A stretch of DNA of 64,000 nucleotides from Triplophysa rosa. Lineage: Eukaryota; Chordata; Actinopteri; Cypriniformes; Nemacheilidae. Position 1 is the stretch's first letter, and the number at the start of each line of letters is the position of its first letter. This document shows, one piece after another, positions 1 to 10,990 of this stretch. The stretch lies in the NCBI RefSeq assembly GCF_024868665.1, contig NC_079912.1:13580948-13644947 (forward strand), in the 5' to 3' direction. A program made the translations under genes and the position numbers. Under the pieces are notes generated by a model. That model was not told where the DNA came from, searched no databases, and saw only the letters and a list, made by a program, of their open reading frames with translations.

Positions 1-47
1 AAGACGGCATCATTACACTTATGACAATGAGAGTGTTATCAGATAGT

Positions 48-612
48 CCACCCAAAATTGAAAATTCTATTTACTCAACCTCAAGTTTTTCCAAACCTGT
101 ATAAATCTCTTTGTTCTGTTGAACACAAAGAAAGATATTTGGAAGAATGTTAGCAACTGAGATTTCTGGGGCACCATTGACAACAATAGTAGAAAAAAAG
201 TATTGTATAATTTGTTTTTCGTTCTGTTGAACACAAAAGAAAATATTTTGAAGAATTTAGAAAAACTAACAGTTCTGGGGCACCGCACCTTTGACAACCA
301 TTTTAATGGTAGTCAATGAAATCTCAGTTGCTAACATTTTTTCTGTTGAACACAAAGAAAGATATTTGGAAGAATGTTAGCAACTGAGATTTCATTGACT
401 ACCATTAAAATGTCAAATGGTCAAAGAATTTAGAAAAACAAACAGTTCTGGGGCACCTTTGACATGGTGCCCCAGAAATCTCAGTTGCTAACATTCTTCC
501 AAATATCTTTCTTTGTGTTCAACCAAACAAATACATTTATACAAGTTCGGAACAACATGAGGGTGGGTAATTCATGACAGAATTTTCATTTTTGGGTGAA
601 CTATCTTTTAAC
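48..612. repeat. Foldback MITE cluster (cyprinid family)
   Basis: Two or more nested copies of a foldback element. Blocks around GTTGAACACAAAGAAAGATA recur in direct and inverted orientation (about 113-165, 342-400 and the reverse at 470-530). The right end reads TTTTTGGGTGAACTATC, the terminal repeat of the family seen again in acaa1, dlec1, plcd1 and vill introns. Open frames here are chance. Confidence 0.85.
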
Positions 613-2470
613 ATGCTTCGGAATCTGAACTTTAGCAGTAAAAGAGTGTGTTGCTTTATTTCTGTGAATTAGTTTAATTTGTTCATTTAAATGAATCATT
701 TCAAAACGCTGGTTCAAAGATGAATTTGCATGATCACTACAAATAGTTTATTGAAGTCTTTGCCCAAAAGTATTAAAATGTTTTAACTGCAAGAAAAGAA
801 AAGCAAATGTGTTTTCTCAGTTGTACTTTGTTAATGTGCTGTGCATTAATGGACTTCTGGAATGCCGTATAGTCAATTATGCGGAACTAACTGGCAAAAT
901 TCCCCTTTGATGATGTAAGGTTTAGCACAGGTCATTTCTTTTTCTGCCACAAAATACAGTTTAATATTTTACTGCAGTATCTTTTTAACATAGGTTAAAG
1001 TCTACAATTTCTATACATTGATGTTACATGTCTGTGAGAATTGTGGAGGTGTTTTTAACAACAGACCTGAAAAATAATCCTACTAAAACAAGCAAAGTTA
1101 TTAATATGTTTAAACATGTTTCTCAAATAGTCTCTGTTTAGCAAGGCTCAAATGAACTGTTTACAGGAAGTGTGTATGAGGTGAATTTGTGAAAGTGAAG
1201 AGAATGTGTAAGACCAGGAGAGAGAGAGAGAGAAGAGAGAGGACAATTTACCCATGTTTACTGTCATCATCAGGACGTGACCCTAGTGAACTCGAGCTAA
1301 ACGCTCGACTCCTTTCATCAGGGATAATCTTTACTCTGCAAACACATTAAAAACAGTGAATTAGATACTTAATTACATATACAGTATATATATAAAAAAG
1401 TAAATTCACAGAGTCTAGGAATTCGTTACATCATAGAAGAAATGTGGTTCTGTTGTTTCCACAATAAACTGAAAATTACAGTATGTTTTGTCATTGAAGC
1501 AAATTTACTATTTATTAAAAAAGATAAATAAAGATTTAATTCTTATGATATGACATGTAACATTTTCACTGTTCCATAACACAGGTCTCCTCAAACTGTA
1601 ACGACCATCTGTAAATGACGCTAAATGCCAATATCAAATACAGCAGTCATATTCCATCAGTCTGTCAGAGTCTGTGTTCTGCAGAAGAGACACAAGCATT
1701 GTTGTCTTTGAAGATTGAAAGTGCCTCTCTGCCCTTGAGACATTGTTAAGCCACAGTGTACAGGATAAATCCGGGTGAAAGCTTAAGGTAGTGACCACGG
1801 AGCTCTTTAAAGATCGGAAAGCTTTTAATGTCGGGCAGAAAAACTGTCACCAGCAGGAAAGGGCTGATCTTGGAGGCTCTTTTTAATATTCTGACACATG
1901 AAAGGCGACAAGACAATGAGATCTACTTTTTCTTCATTTATAATTGTCAGCTTCATGCAACAATATCGGCGAGTGGCCTCAAGACTGCAGAAAAAAGTGA
2001 CCAATTTTATTTTTCAGCAAAACGTGAAAGACTCCAGAACTTGAGGAAGGACTCAGTCTTATTACTTGACAGTGGGTCAAAGAACATGCATGCCATGTCA
2101 TTTTGAACAAAAAAAGCTTTACAAATTGGAGCAATTCTCATATTTTCCCGGCTGGCCGTAAAAACTGAGCCAAACATTTTTGCAGTGCTGCAGAGAGGCT
2201 GTTTCTCTTCTGATGGCTCTTGTGGTGATTATATCAAATTACCTGGCTGGAAATGATGAGACTAGAGTCTTGAGATAAACAGCACTTTCTGCAGCTGATG
2301 GTAAGTGATGTCAAAATGGGGAATGGGGCTTGTGAGTGGTTGACATAAGCTATCGTCAAGTGTCATATTGTTTCCAATTGTAAACTTAAATTATATACTG
2401 TTAAAGCAGTACTATTTTAAATTACATAATTAGACTTGATGCTATTTTTATGCAAGTAATGTTTATATGC
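613..2470. other. Unique non-coding sequence, no gene seen
   Basis: AT-rich, mostly unique sequence with a short (GA)n tract near 1229-1243 and a TATA-rich run near 1375-1395. The 92-codon frame at 1828-2106 has no recognisable motif and no matching splice context. The stretch 1560-2310 is more complex than its surroundings and could be a conserved regulatory element, but nothing in the sequence alone proves that. Confidence 0.5.
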
Positions 2471-2536
2471 TCTCCTACTTGTAAGTCGCTTTGGATAAAA
2501 GCGTCTGCCAAATGAATGAATAAATGTAAATGTAAA
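2471..2536 (+). repeat. LINE/SINE 3' tail fragment
   Basis: Contains AAGTCGCTTTGGATAAAAGC followed by short TGTAAA repeats, the tail shared by many teleost SINEs and their partner LINEs. Related copies occur inverted at 34020-34080 and degraded at 45352-45402. Confidence 0.75.
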
Positions 2537-3050
2537 GTAAGGTTAGAAATTTAAACACTCTCTTTAACCTTACACTGTAAAAAATAATGTGATCAATAAT
2601 CATAGGAAACAAAATAACAAAAAGAAGTGCACATCCACACCCTAAAAGGGTTCAGCTGCAAGACAAAAACTTTAATATTAAAGTTGTTGAGCAGATTTCA
2701 GTGTGCGGACATTTTGCTTCTCCTACTATGAATAATCATAGGAACATATGTTTTTACAATAATTTTAGCAAATGCAATTTTTTTAGATATGTTACAGCAA
2801 TTAACGTTTAAGGGCCAGAATTACTAAACAGGGCAAAATAGAATTTAAAAAAAAAACCGCAGATGTGGAAATTTCTGTGGGTGATTTGCTAACAAAGCAA
2901 CTGATTTGCCTAAAAAATTTGTGATTTGCCTAAAAAACACAGGCACAATATCTCATTCCCATAATGACCAACGCAATCTACTAAACGTTGCGCAAATTAG
3001 CACAGGGTAGTGATGCTGATAATCTGCGAGTCGGGCGGGATAAAATAAAT
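2537..3050. other. Non-coding, probably degraded repeats
   Basis: Begins with ACACTGTAAAAAATAATG near 2571, a common teleost MITE terminus. At 2810-3010 the motifs ATTACTAAACA and CTACTAAACG at either end suggest another degraded element. No coding potential seen. Confidence 0.4.
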
Positions 3051-4261
3051 CAGGGCTCTAGACTAACATTTGAGAAAGGTGGCACTAGCCCTTAATTTGG
3101 TAGCACCAGAGTCGTTGGGTGAGGTAAGAAAAAAGAATCAGTAAAACTTAATCAAAATGTGTTTAATACATTAATAAATCAATTAGAAATGTAATAAATC
3201 AATTAGAAATTAATACAAATTATTGTTTATGATTAAATTATATTTATTGTATATCTAAACTCTCTTTAAACACTTTACCATATTTAAAGCACAACTTTCT
3301 TAAAGCTACTTTCTTCCTTTATTTGTTGTGAACAACTTGTATAAGAGAACACAATTCCTTTAATATCAGTGGGGGTTTTTGGGCCCATCCTTTGTTGTTT
3401 GATGAACATTATAAACTTTATTATGCTGCTGCCTCTTTAAGAGCTAGCGCGCTACACTGTAACACATGCCTTTTGTTTCCCAACTGTTTGTTCACGAAAC
3501 GGACTGCCTTTACAAGGATTCTTGTTAATATGGGAATTTTGACGTAATTTTGTGTTTATATGTCCGTTTCAGAGAAAGAAGGCGTGAAAGATAACTCAGT
3601 TTAGCATTTTGTGCTCTACGCGCATGTCTCAAACAACCAGCGAGACCTGAAGGCTTTTAGTGATTATTCTTCATGAAAGCTGCATTGATACACGTTTGGC
3701 TTCTATCAATAGCAGCTTACAAATAAATAGTATTTAATGTGATGTATAACGTTTTGTATGCTTTGCAGTATTGTTAGAGAGCTTTATACCATAGTATAGT
3801 GCTTAAAGTTTAAACACATGTTTCTTGCATTAGCTTCACATGTATACAATACAGACAACACATTTCGTTATCTTTGCTGTTTTGTACCTTAGCCGGGGAA
3901 ATTCTTGTATTCTGCATATTTATTTCAGTTGCAAGATTTAGCGCTACACTCGTCTGATCTGTTGGTCTTTCCGCTTCATCATAGCATTAAATGCGCCTCA
4001 TACACCCCCGCATTAGGCTACGTCTTTGGGGGCGGGGGCACTGATAGATAAGAGAATAGTTAAAGGAGGGGAGACGAAAATGAGTGACTGAATGCGCCGC
4101 TTGCGCAATATAACATTTCTGCGCATTAAATATATAATAAGCAAAAATTATATATTGATCAGTTTGGCAGTCACACCGGTGTGACCATTAAGAAAAACTT
4201 GTCGCACTGGCAGGAAAAATAGTCGCAAAATGCGACCATTTAGTCGCAGTCTAGAGCCCTG
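3051..4261. mobile_element. hAT-like non-autonomous DNA transposon
   Basis: The ends are inverted: CAGGGCTCTAGAC at 3051 and a complementary TCTAGAGCCCTG ending at 4261. The interior has no transposase frame. Both flanks carry TAAATCA-like sequence, but a clean 8-bp target duplication is not visible. The right end breaks the reverse transcriptase of the neighbouring DIRS-like element, so this insertion is younger. Confidence 0.75.
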
Positions 4262-4473
4262 TAAATCATTAATGATGAAAATATCAACACTATCGGGATG
4301 TGAAAATAAGAGTCTTTCAGATCCACAGATATAAACCAATCCCCCGGGTGAATTGGGGCCATAATCCGTTTGGCAATGAGCATTATGAATGGCCGTCTCA
4401 TAAGCGAGCAATTCAAAACACGTAAATCTAGCGATAGTAGGTTTGGGAGCGTGTAGCGTGTGAGCGGGCCCAT
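4262..4473 (-). pseudogene. DIRS-type reverse transcriptase, 5' fragment
   Basis: The minus-strand frame starting at 4473 contains HPGDWFISVDLKDSYFHIPI, the typical DIRS1/Ty3-like RT entry block with the first catalytic-region aspartate (VDLKD). The frame is lost at the junction with the hAT-like terminal repeat. The YxDD block is absent, so this cannot be a functional polymerase. Confidence 0.85.
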
Positions 4474-4676
4474 AACCTACAACATTTGCACCATGTCCAG
4501 CACCCTGATGAAAACAGAGGACTGGGGAGCACAGGATCGTCGGGGGTGGTCCGGTCGAGGCGAGACTTAACCCCTTTCTCCTTCTCGGGTTCCGCGCCTC
4601 AGGTATTTGGAGTCGGCACAGGGTCGAGTGACCTCTTACCCTGGGAGGACTGGCACGCCTAGCCGGACGGAGCGCT

Positions 4677-5590
4677 TCAGATTGGGCTCTGCTCTCGGCT
4701 GCTGCTGAGGCTGCGGCGGTGTGGGCGCGGCTTGGGATGTTGCTGTTGTGGCTGCGGTTTTGAACAGCCGGTATCAGCAGAAGAACCCGCCCTCTTCGGA
4801 AGGAAGAGGAGCATCACCTGCGACGACTTTTGTGCTTCAGTGAAGCGCTGGGTGAAGCCATCAACAGCGGAGCCAAATAAACCAGTCGGGGATACAGGAG
4901 AATCGAGGAGGGCCACCCGGTCGGCGTCTTTAATGTCCTTCAGATTTAACCACAAGTGGCGTTCCAACACCACCAGGATGGCCATGGCTCGTCCAACTGG
5001 TTGGGGGATGACTTTCGTGGCGCGAAGAGCCAGATCTGTTGAGCTACGCAGCTCGCAGAATAACACCGGGTCTGGCCCCGTCTCGTCCATATCGCGGTAA
5101 AGCTTCACTTTGAAGACTTGGAGCACCACCATCGCGTGGAGGGCAGAAGCAGCTTGGCCATTGGCGGCATAAGACATCGCCGCCAAGGCAGATGTCAGGA
5201 GGCACGGCTTGTACGGGTGGCTGGGTTTCGCTTTCCAGCCGCTGGCTGAAGACGGGCAGCTACGGACTCCTCCAGAGGTGGGAGCTTTGTATAGCCTTTA
5301 TCATCAGTGCTGTCAACCGAGGAGAGCGTGTGGGTGACAGAGCTGTGGGCGTGGGTAGAGTGGTAGAGTGGGCTCTTGGTGAACCTCTGGGAAGAAGGGA
5401 GCGGATCTCTGGCGGGAAGGCTGCTGACAGCGCCCCAGTTGCAGGAACCACTCATCCAGGCGGCTGTGTTCTGGCTCGATAGGAAACGAGCTCGGAGTCA
5501 GAGCGAGGACGGGCGTCGCTGGATTCCTCCGCCGGCGGGGCAGCTACTTCGTCCGAAGCGGCCCAGTCGTCGCATGTTTAATTATAGAAA
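4677..5590 (-). pseudogene. DIRS-like ORF1 (gag-like) remnant
   Basis: The minus-strand frame 5186-4677 (169 aa) carries LRSSTDLALRATKV, VVLERHLWL and LLDSPVSPTGLFG, blocks I recognise from zebrafish DIRS1-like ORF1 proteins, then a Ser/Gln/Pro-rich tail. The upstream part lies in another frame (5455-5195, with GYTKLPPLEESVAA), so a frameshift near 5190 separates the halves. Not expected to make a full protein. Confidence 0.8.
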
Positions 5591-5600
5591 GTCACAAATA

Positions 5601-6148
5601 CTCTTTTTATAGTTCAAAGAAGAAAAGACTAAAGCTGAAAGAGGTAATGGCTTCACAGTCATTCATTTAAGATGATGCACACAGTTACCAGTTATACTGG
5701 ATTTTTGCTCGGTGGGAATCTAAACTCATACACACCCCCTCTTTCTGGCATATCTTAAAGAGTCTTTTTTGTCTCTATGCCTCATTCAAACAGCTTTTAT
5801 TTTTCCCTCTTTGTTTCTAAAGCTTGCAGGACGGTGCCTGAGTTTCTGCAGAAACAGTCAGTGCAGAAAAATGTGCTGGGCTCCTGACAGCAACACAAAA
5901 GGGTTTGCTGTAAGTTTCCAGAGCGCAAGCCAAGGCGTATGCTCAGCGCACACAAGCAGGGCAGAGCAGCAAATGTCGTAAATGCCATCACAGCTAACAA
6001 CACACAAATCTCACATGATCCCAAAACTCTGCGACAGCATGTTGCAAATGATACTTGGTAAAATACCTCTAACACTTAACAAACAACAAATGTGTCAGTC
6101 AATTTAAAACTTTATATAAAGTTAGAACCTGCATTAACTATATAATTA
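5601..6148. other. Unique non-coding sequence
   Basis: No gene or recognised repeat. A moderately GC-rich stretch at 5815-6060 stands out from the AT-rich background; its 70-92 codon frames on both strands have no known motif. Confidence 0.4.
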
Positions 6149-6892
6149 GGGATGCACCGATACCATTTTTTAAAGACCGAGTACGAGTACCGATATTTTT
6201 TCTGGTACTCGCCGATACCGATACCTATAACCTATGCCTGTATAATGTACAATAATGTTAATAAACCAGTATCTTACTGGTACATTTTCTTTTTTTCTTT
6301 TGTTTTTAGGTCTACTTAAATTTAAGTACTATTTTTTTAATCAAGTTCTATTTTTTATGATAAGTAGCACAATTTTACTAGCACATTTACTTCAGTTTAC
6401 TAAAGTAAACAATATACTCTGTGGTCAAATTATAAAAAAATTAAGGGGGGTGGTGTGGTAAAATGTGAGTGTATTATAACTTGTTCAAGTCAAAGAGCGT
6501 TTAAGTTAACCGGATTTTTATTTTGACGGATCATCGCAAATGGTGTTTGTTTGTGTGTTCGTGTCCTCGTGCAGTGAAACGCTGGCGCTGAAAGCTCCAC
6601 AAGCACAATGCGTTCAGTACACGCAACTGCACCACTCTTTCACACACGGTAACGCAAAACAAGCAGAATACATATTTAAACAGTATCTGAATATTTCGTT
6701 AACTGTTACGTTAGCTGTTCAGCGCTAATTTCTTGTTAGGAAATGCCTGGATTCCTCGATTCCGTCCGCGTTTTCTGCATGGCGGAAATCATAGGGCTCT
6801 ATGTATGTCACGTGAGGTATCGGTCTTTGGTATCGGTGTGTCATTATGAGTACGAGTACATGAGCTTGGTATCGGGCTGATACGTGCATCCC
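6149..6892. mobile_element. hAT-like non-autonomous element
   Basis: Terminal inverted repeats: GGGATGCACCGATACC at the left and GATACGTGCATCCC at the right. Inside each end are GAGTACGAGTAC motifs and 'ggtatcgg' repeats. No transposase. The AT-rich flanks (TATAATTA and TATATATA) are similar but not an exact target duplication. Confidence 0.8.
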
Positions 6893-8646
6893 TATATATA
6901 ATGGTATATATACCATACTTTTAACATACTTCTATAGTTTGACATATTTCTGATTGATAAAGGATATTCATTAGAAAAAAAATACCAAAAAGAAACATTT
7001 TCAATTACTACAAACACACATCTGTATCTCTACTTATTAACATTTGCAAGTATTTACTGTCTCTTCCTTTGAATGTAAAAAAAGCATTGGGTGGAAAAAA
7101 ACAAATCTGAGAGATATGTACGGTCACATTTCCAACTTGGCACCTTAAATCATTTTAAACAGGAACACAGGCGTACACATTGACCTTGCGGCTGCCACAA
7201 ACACATTTCAGCGCTGAGGGACTGACGTGCTGCCAAAAAGCAGGTGGCTCTCCAACATGGCGGCGAGCATCTCGCTAAACCCCTCTGCCCTCCCCGCGTC
7301 TGGCATAAAGCGCCAGCACTCCAGCCCATCTGCTCGGTCACTCCACACAGTACCACGCACACTCCGCACAAACCTCCATTCAGGTCACGCACGCTTCACA
7401 CCAATTCTCTTGATCAGACAGATGCGCCATCCAACTATTTTGCCCATAAAGCTAAAAAAATTCAATTGATTCAACAATGATCACAGATTTTTACGAATGA
7501 TTGGAATTTGATTGAAGGAATACAGAAACTAACACTGTAACATTTGTTCAGTTCTGCTGCTTTATCATTACTGATTCTGGGAACTATTCAGGTCATCTGA
7601 CATTCACTGCTACAGTACCTAAGGGGGGGGCTTTTGGCAGGAACTTAAGCCAGGCTTCATGATCCATTCTCTCCAGTTTATTACATCACCTCTCCAAATG
7701 AAGTCGAGTCAAGGTGAGCTGCATTTCACGGTTTTTCCTCACTGTGAATTCTGAGGACGGCTCACCAGCTGTAGCTTCTAATGACGCATGGAAAAGCTTT
7801 CCACATTTCATAACATTTAGCTGAAAACTTGCTGATTGTAATTGAGAACATAAGATGAACGTGAACTGCATCTACAGTATATCACCGGGGTTAGGAATAG
7901 CATATATTTTGTGGCCTTCGTAATAGTGTCATAATCGTGTCAGGTGAAAGAACAATAAACGCAAATTTACCATGTCGATGAAGCAGAACTGGTCTGTATA
8001 ATTTTGTATGGTGTTTCGTATGGGACTGTAAAATTTTGACAGCTTTCAATGATTTGTGTAACTACAGGTCATACATTGTTGCCAAGCAGCATCATTATTT
8101 GGCACAGTTTTCAAATAATGTGTTGTGACATGTGCGATTATACTGTTTTATATCTTTTGTAATGGTGCCGAACATGACTATCCAATCAGAACGATGTATT
8201 ACTGTTTTGATTCTTTACGTGAAATATAACGTGAAGCAGCTGTTTTTGCACTGTTGTCCGTGTAGTCATTAAAATGTTCCCAAAATAAGGCCCAAAAAAT
8301 AATCAAATGAGATGAAGGAAAGGATTTAATTTACCACATTTTTTGTTAAAATAAAAAAATCATTCTCCTAAGAGCAGAATTCCTGACAATATTAGGGGTC
8401 AAAACAAGAACAAAAAGGTTCTATCGAGTAGAAATGCCCTCTAAAAACAAATCAAAGTTCAAAGCAAACTGTGTGGACAACCAAGGAAGGAAATGGGGAC
8501 TCAGTCATAATGCAGTTCATTGGTAATTGTTTTATTTAACATAAGCATTATGATCTGTTCTCTTTTCTTACCAAGTCCACATGCTTGATTTAAATAATAA
8601 AAGCTGTTTTTCTCATTTATTTATTGCTGTGTGATTCTGGTAAGTA
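6893..8646. other. Non-coding with a GC-richer block at 7150-7470
   Basis: The block at 7150-7470 has open frames on both strands. One plus-strand frame opens at an ATGGCGGCGAGC and runs to a possible donor near 7382, but I do not recognise the product and no continuation exon was found. Treat as a possible regulatory block or untranslated first exon, not a gene call. Confidence 0.4.
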
Positions 8647-8652
8647 GGGATG

Positions 8653-8698
<46 letters not shown>

Positions 8699-8758
8699 TG
8701 TTTCAAGTGTTTCTTTTTTATTCGGCTTCGGCCAAGAATTTTCATTTTGGTGCATCCC
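8647..8758. repeat. Short hAT-like MITE with a (GA)n core
   Basis: Ends are GGGATGCACCGA and TTTTGGTGCATCCC, the same terminal family as the element at 6149-6892. The interior is an expanded (GA)n tract plus a TCGGCTTCGGCCAAG block. About 112 bp, so a deleted non-autonomous copy. Confidence 0.8.
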
Positions 8759-10436
8759 TACTTGAAAGAATCACAGTTTAGCACTGTTGTCTCTAGGATG
8801 AATAAACAGGTCAACTCTCACCGGTTAGGACAACCCTCTCCTTTTGTTAGCAACTAGGTGACTCATGGGTTGTGACGGCGCCTCTTCGGGGAAATGACAC
8901 AACATCTGCTTCGCTACAGCCAATTCCTCCTTGGGACTGCCAAGGAGAGCCGTGCTTAATGCCAAGCCAATCTTGCACCCGGAGCTCCTAATCTACTTTT
9001 CAGCATGTTTTTTTTTTTCACGAGTGAGGTGCACCCACTTTCCTGCACACACACACGTCATTGTTGTACACACACACACCGACAAGCACACTCCCTTAGC
9101 AGACAATCAATTTTCAGCCGTATAGTTTCTTTGCCAATATACACACCTTGATTGGCAACTATCTTCACAGGGCACAAAAAGGCAGATTAAGGTAAAACAG
9201 TTCAAAGCAGAAGAATTTAATGTGGAGATTTATCCGAAGCATGGATACATACAGAACATAATATACACATACATACAGTAGAAAAAGTACTTTGGTTGAC
9301 AACTATTTGAAACATGTATTTCCTGACATTATTTTTACAAACTTAATTGATGTGTAAATGCATTTATGCCACGTCTGAGCAACAGTAAACAGTCTGGTAA
9401 ATATTTATCTTAATGCCACCTTAGATTCTGTGCCACCGTTGCAGTGTAAAGGCACAGCAAGCTCAGCTCAAAATAAAACATCTTGATGGAACTGTTGTCT
9501 TAAAGCTATCAATGATTGTTTTCCCAGAATGTGTTTTGTTTTTGAAAGACAGAAAACAAGCACCATCTGCACTGCACAGTAAAATGATGTTTTCATTGTA
9601 TACCACGATTCGCTCACGAGCCCACACACATATACAATTTATTTGTTTTTCTGCTCATTTATGTAAATATAAAGGATAGCAGATGTCTCCAGGGCAGCCA
9701 GAAATCATTACAACAGCAGAAATCTGTTTTGAACGTCAGTGGAATTTCAATTATTACCCTTGACACTGTCAGCAGTTAAACCACTTAACGTTTTCTCACT
9801 GGTCATGACAGGTTAAAAGAGATTCTGAGACATGTATCACTCTCGACTGACTTCTTTTTCAAGTAGTTTCTCGAGTTACATCAATAACAATTGAACATGC
9901 CAAAGAGAACATCCAGGTGACACATATGAAACAATAATTGATGTTAGATTAGACCGCTCTTGTAACACCTGACATGCTGGTGATGATTGCAGACATCTCT
10001 TACCGGCAATTCAACTTTGATACATCAAGTGAAAAACACAAAATGCTTAAACCGATAGAGCATCTTGATTAGGAATCGAAAATTAATTCTAATCCTGGAA
10101 TCGAATACGGATACATGATATTAAATTAACGTTTCAATTCCTCTTATCAATTCCTGTATGCACATTTTCAGAAATGTGCAAGTGTTAACTTGTGATCTGC
10201 TGATCTCTCAATAAAAGCCCATATGAAAATATTTTACTAACCATTTTTACTATATTTATAAAAACATGGATGCTATTGTGTATATACAGTATACACAAAA
10301 CATTGCTCATAATAAATAAATAAATAAAAACTTTTAAGGCAAACTTTTGTGCAGAAACTTGGAATCGCTAAGAATCGGAATCGATAAAATACAAAAGATA
10401 CCCAACCTTAATCTTTAATCATATCAGAACCACAAT
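8759..10436. other. Unique non-coding sequence
   Basis: No gene seen. A GC-richer patch at 8850-9010 and a short CA-rich tract at 9045-9080 are the only distinctive parts. Frames here do not resemble a known protein. Confidence 0.4.
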
Positions 10437-10724
10437 ACACTCTAAAAAAATGTAATATAGCACCATAGCTTGGTGCTTCAGTGGTTCTTCAGAGGTTCTT
10501 TAGGGTGACCGAGGTGCTATATAGCACAGTATCCGTACAAAGAACCTGTTAAGCCCCTGTATGGTTCTACAGTGGTTCTATATAGCTCTTCAGTCATCCC
10601 CAAAAAAAACGCTGAAGACTGAAGCACCAAAATATGGTGCTATATAGCACTAAAAGTGGTTCCCCAATATGATTACGAGCCAAGAACCACTTTTAGTGCT
10701 ATATAGCACTTTTTTTTAGAGTGT
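10437..10724. repeat. MITE with ACACTCTAAAAAAA termini
   Basis: Inverted ends ACACTCTAAAAAAA (10437) and TTTTTTTTAGAGTGT (to 10724). The interior contains repeated GTGCTATATAGCAC palindromes and GGTTCTT motifs. No coding capacity. Confidence 0.85.
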
Positions 10725-10732
10725 AGTTAGTG

Positions 10733-10990
10733 TCAATAAATTGTATTCACAGAACAATTCAGCCTATCAACTACACTTTAATTTCCTTCACTTTTATATT
10801 AATCAATAATATCCATAAACATTGTAATGATAATCTATGAATCCTTCTATAATGTGCAAAAATCTAGTGCCAGTAAATACTCTCAAAACAATTCAGATTA
10901 TTAATTATGCTTGATTTTCTTCACTTTTATAATAATCAATAATATCCATAATCATCAACGCTGCAATGATAATCTATGAATCCTTGTTTC
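10733..10990. repeat. Imperfect tandem duplication, about 130-bp unit
   Basis: Two direct units share the series CAATTCAG, then 'ttccttcactttta', then AATCAATAATATCCATAA, then AATGATAATCTATGAATCCT. First unit about 10733-10852, second about 10870-10984. Starts a few bases after the preceding MITE. Confidence 0.8.

Larger units (their letters stand above)
4262..5600 (-). mobile_element. DIRS1-like retrotransposon remnant
   Basis: A minus-strand remnant with an ORF1-like protein (about 5590-4677) followed by the start of a reverse transcriptase (4473-4262), in DIRS order. It is cut at 4261/4262 by the hAT-like element and lacks the remaining RT, RNase H, tyrosine recombinase and terminal repeats. 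Higher GC than the surroundings and several frameshifts indicate an old fossil. Confidence 0.8.

Noticed and set aside
7227..7469. Plus-strand 80-codon frame with a Kozak-like ATG
   Set aside because: Product not recognised and no downstream exon found; kept only as a finding to test.
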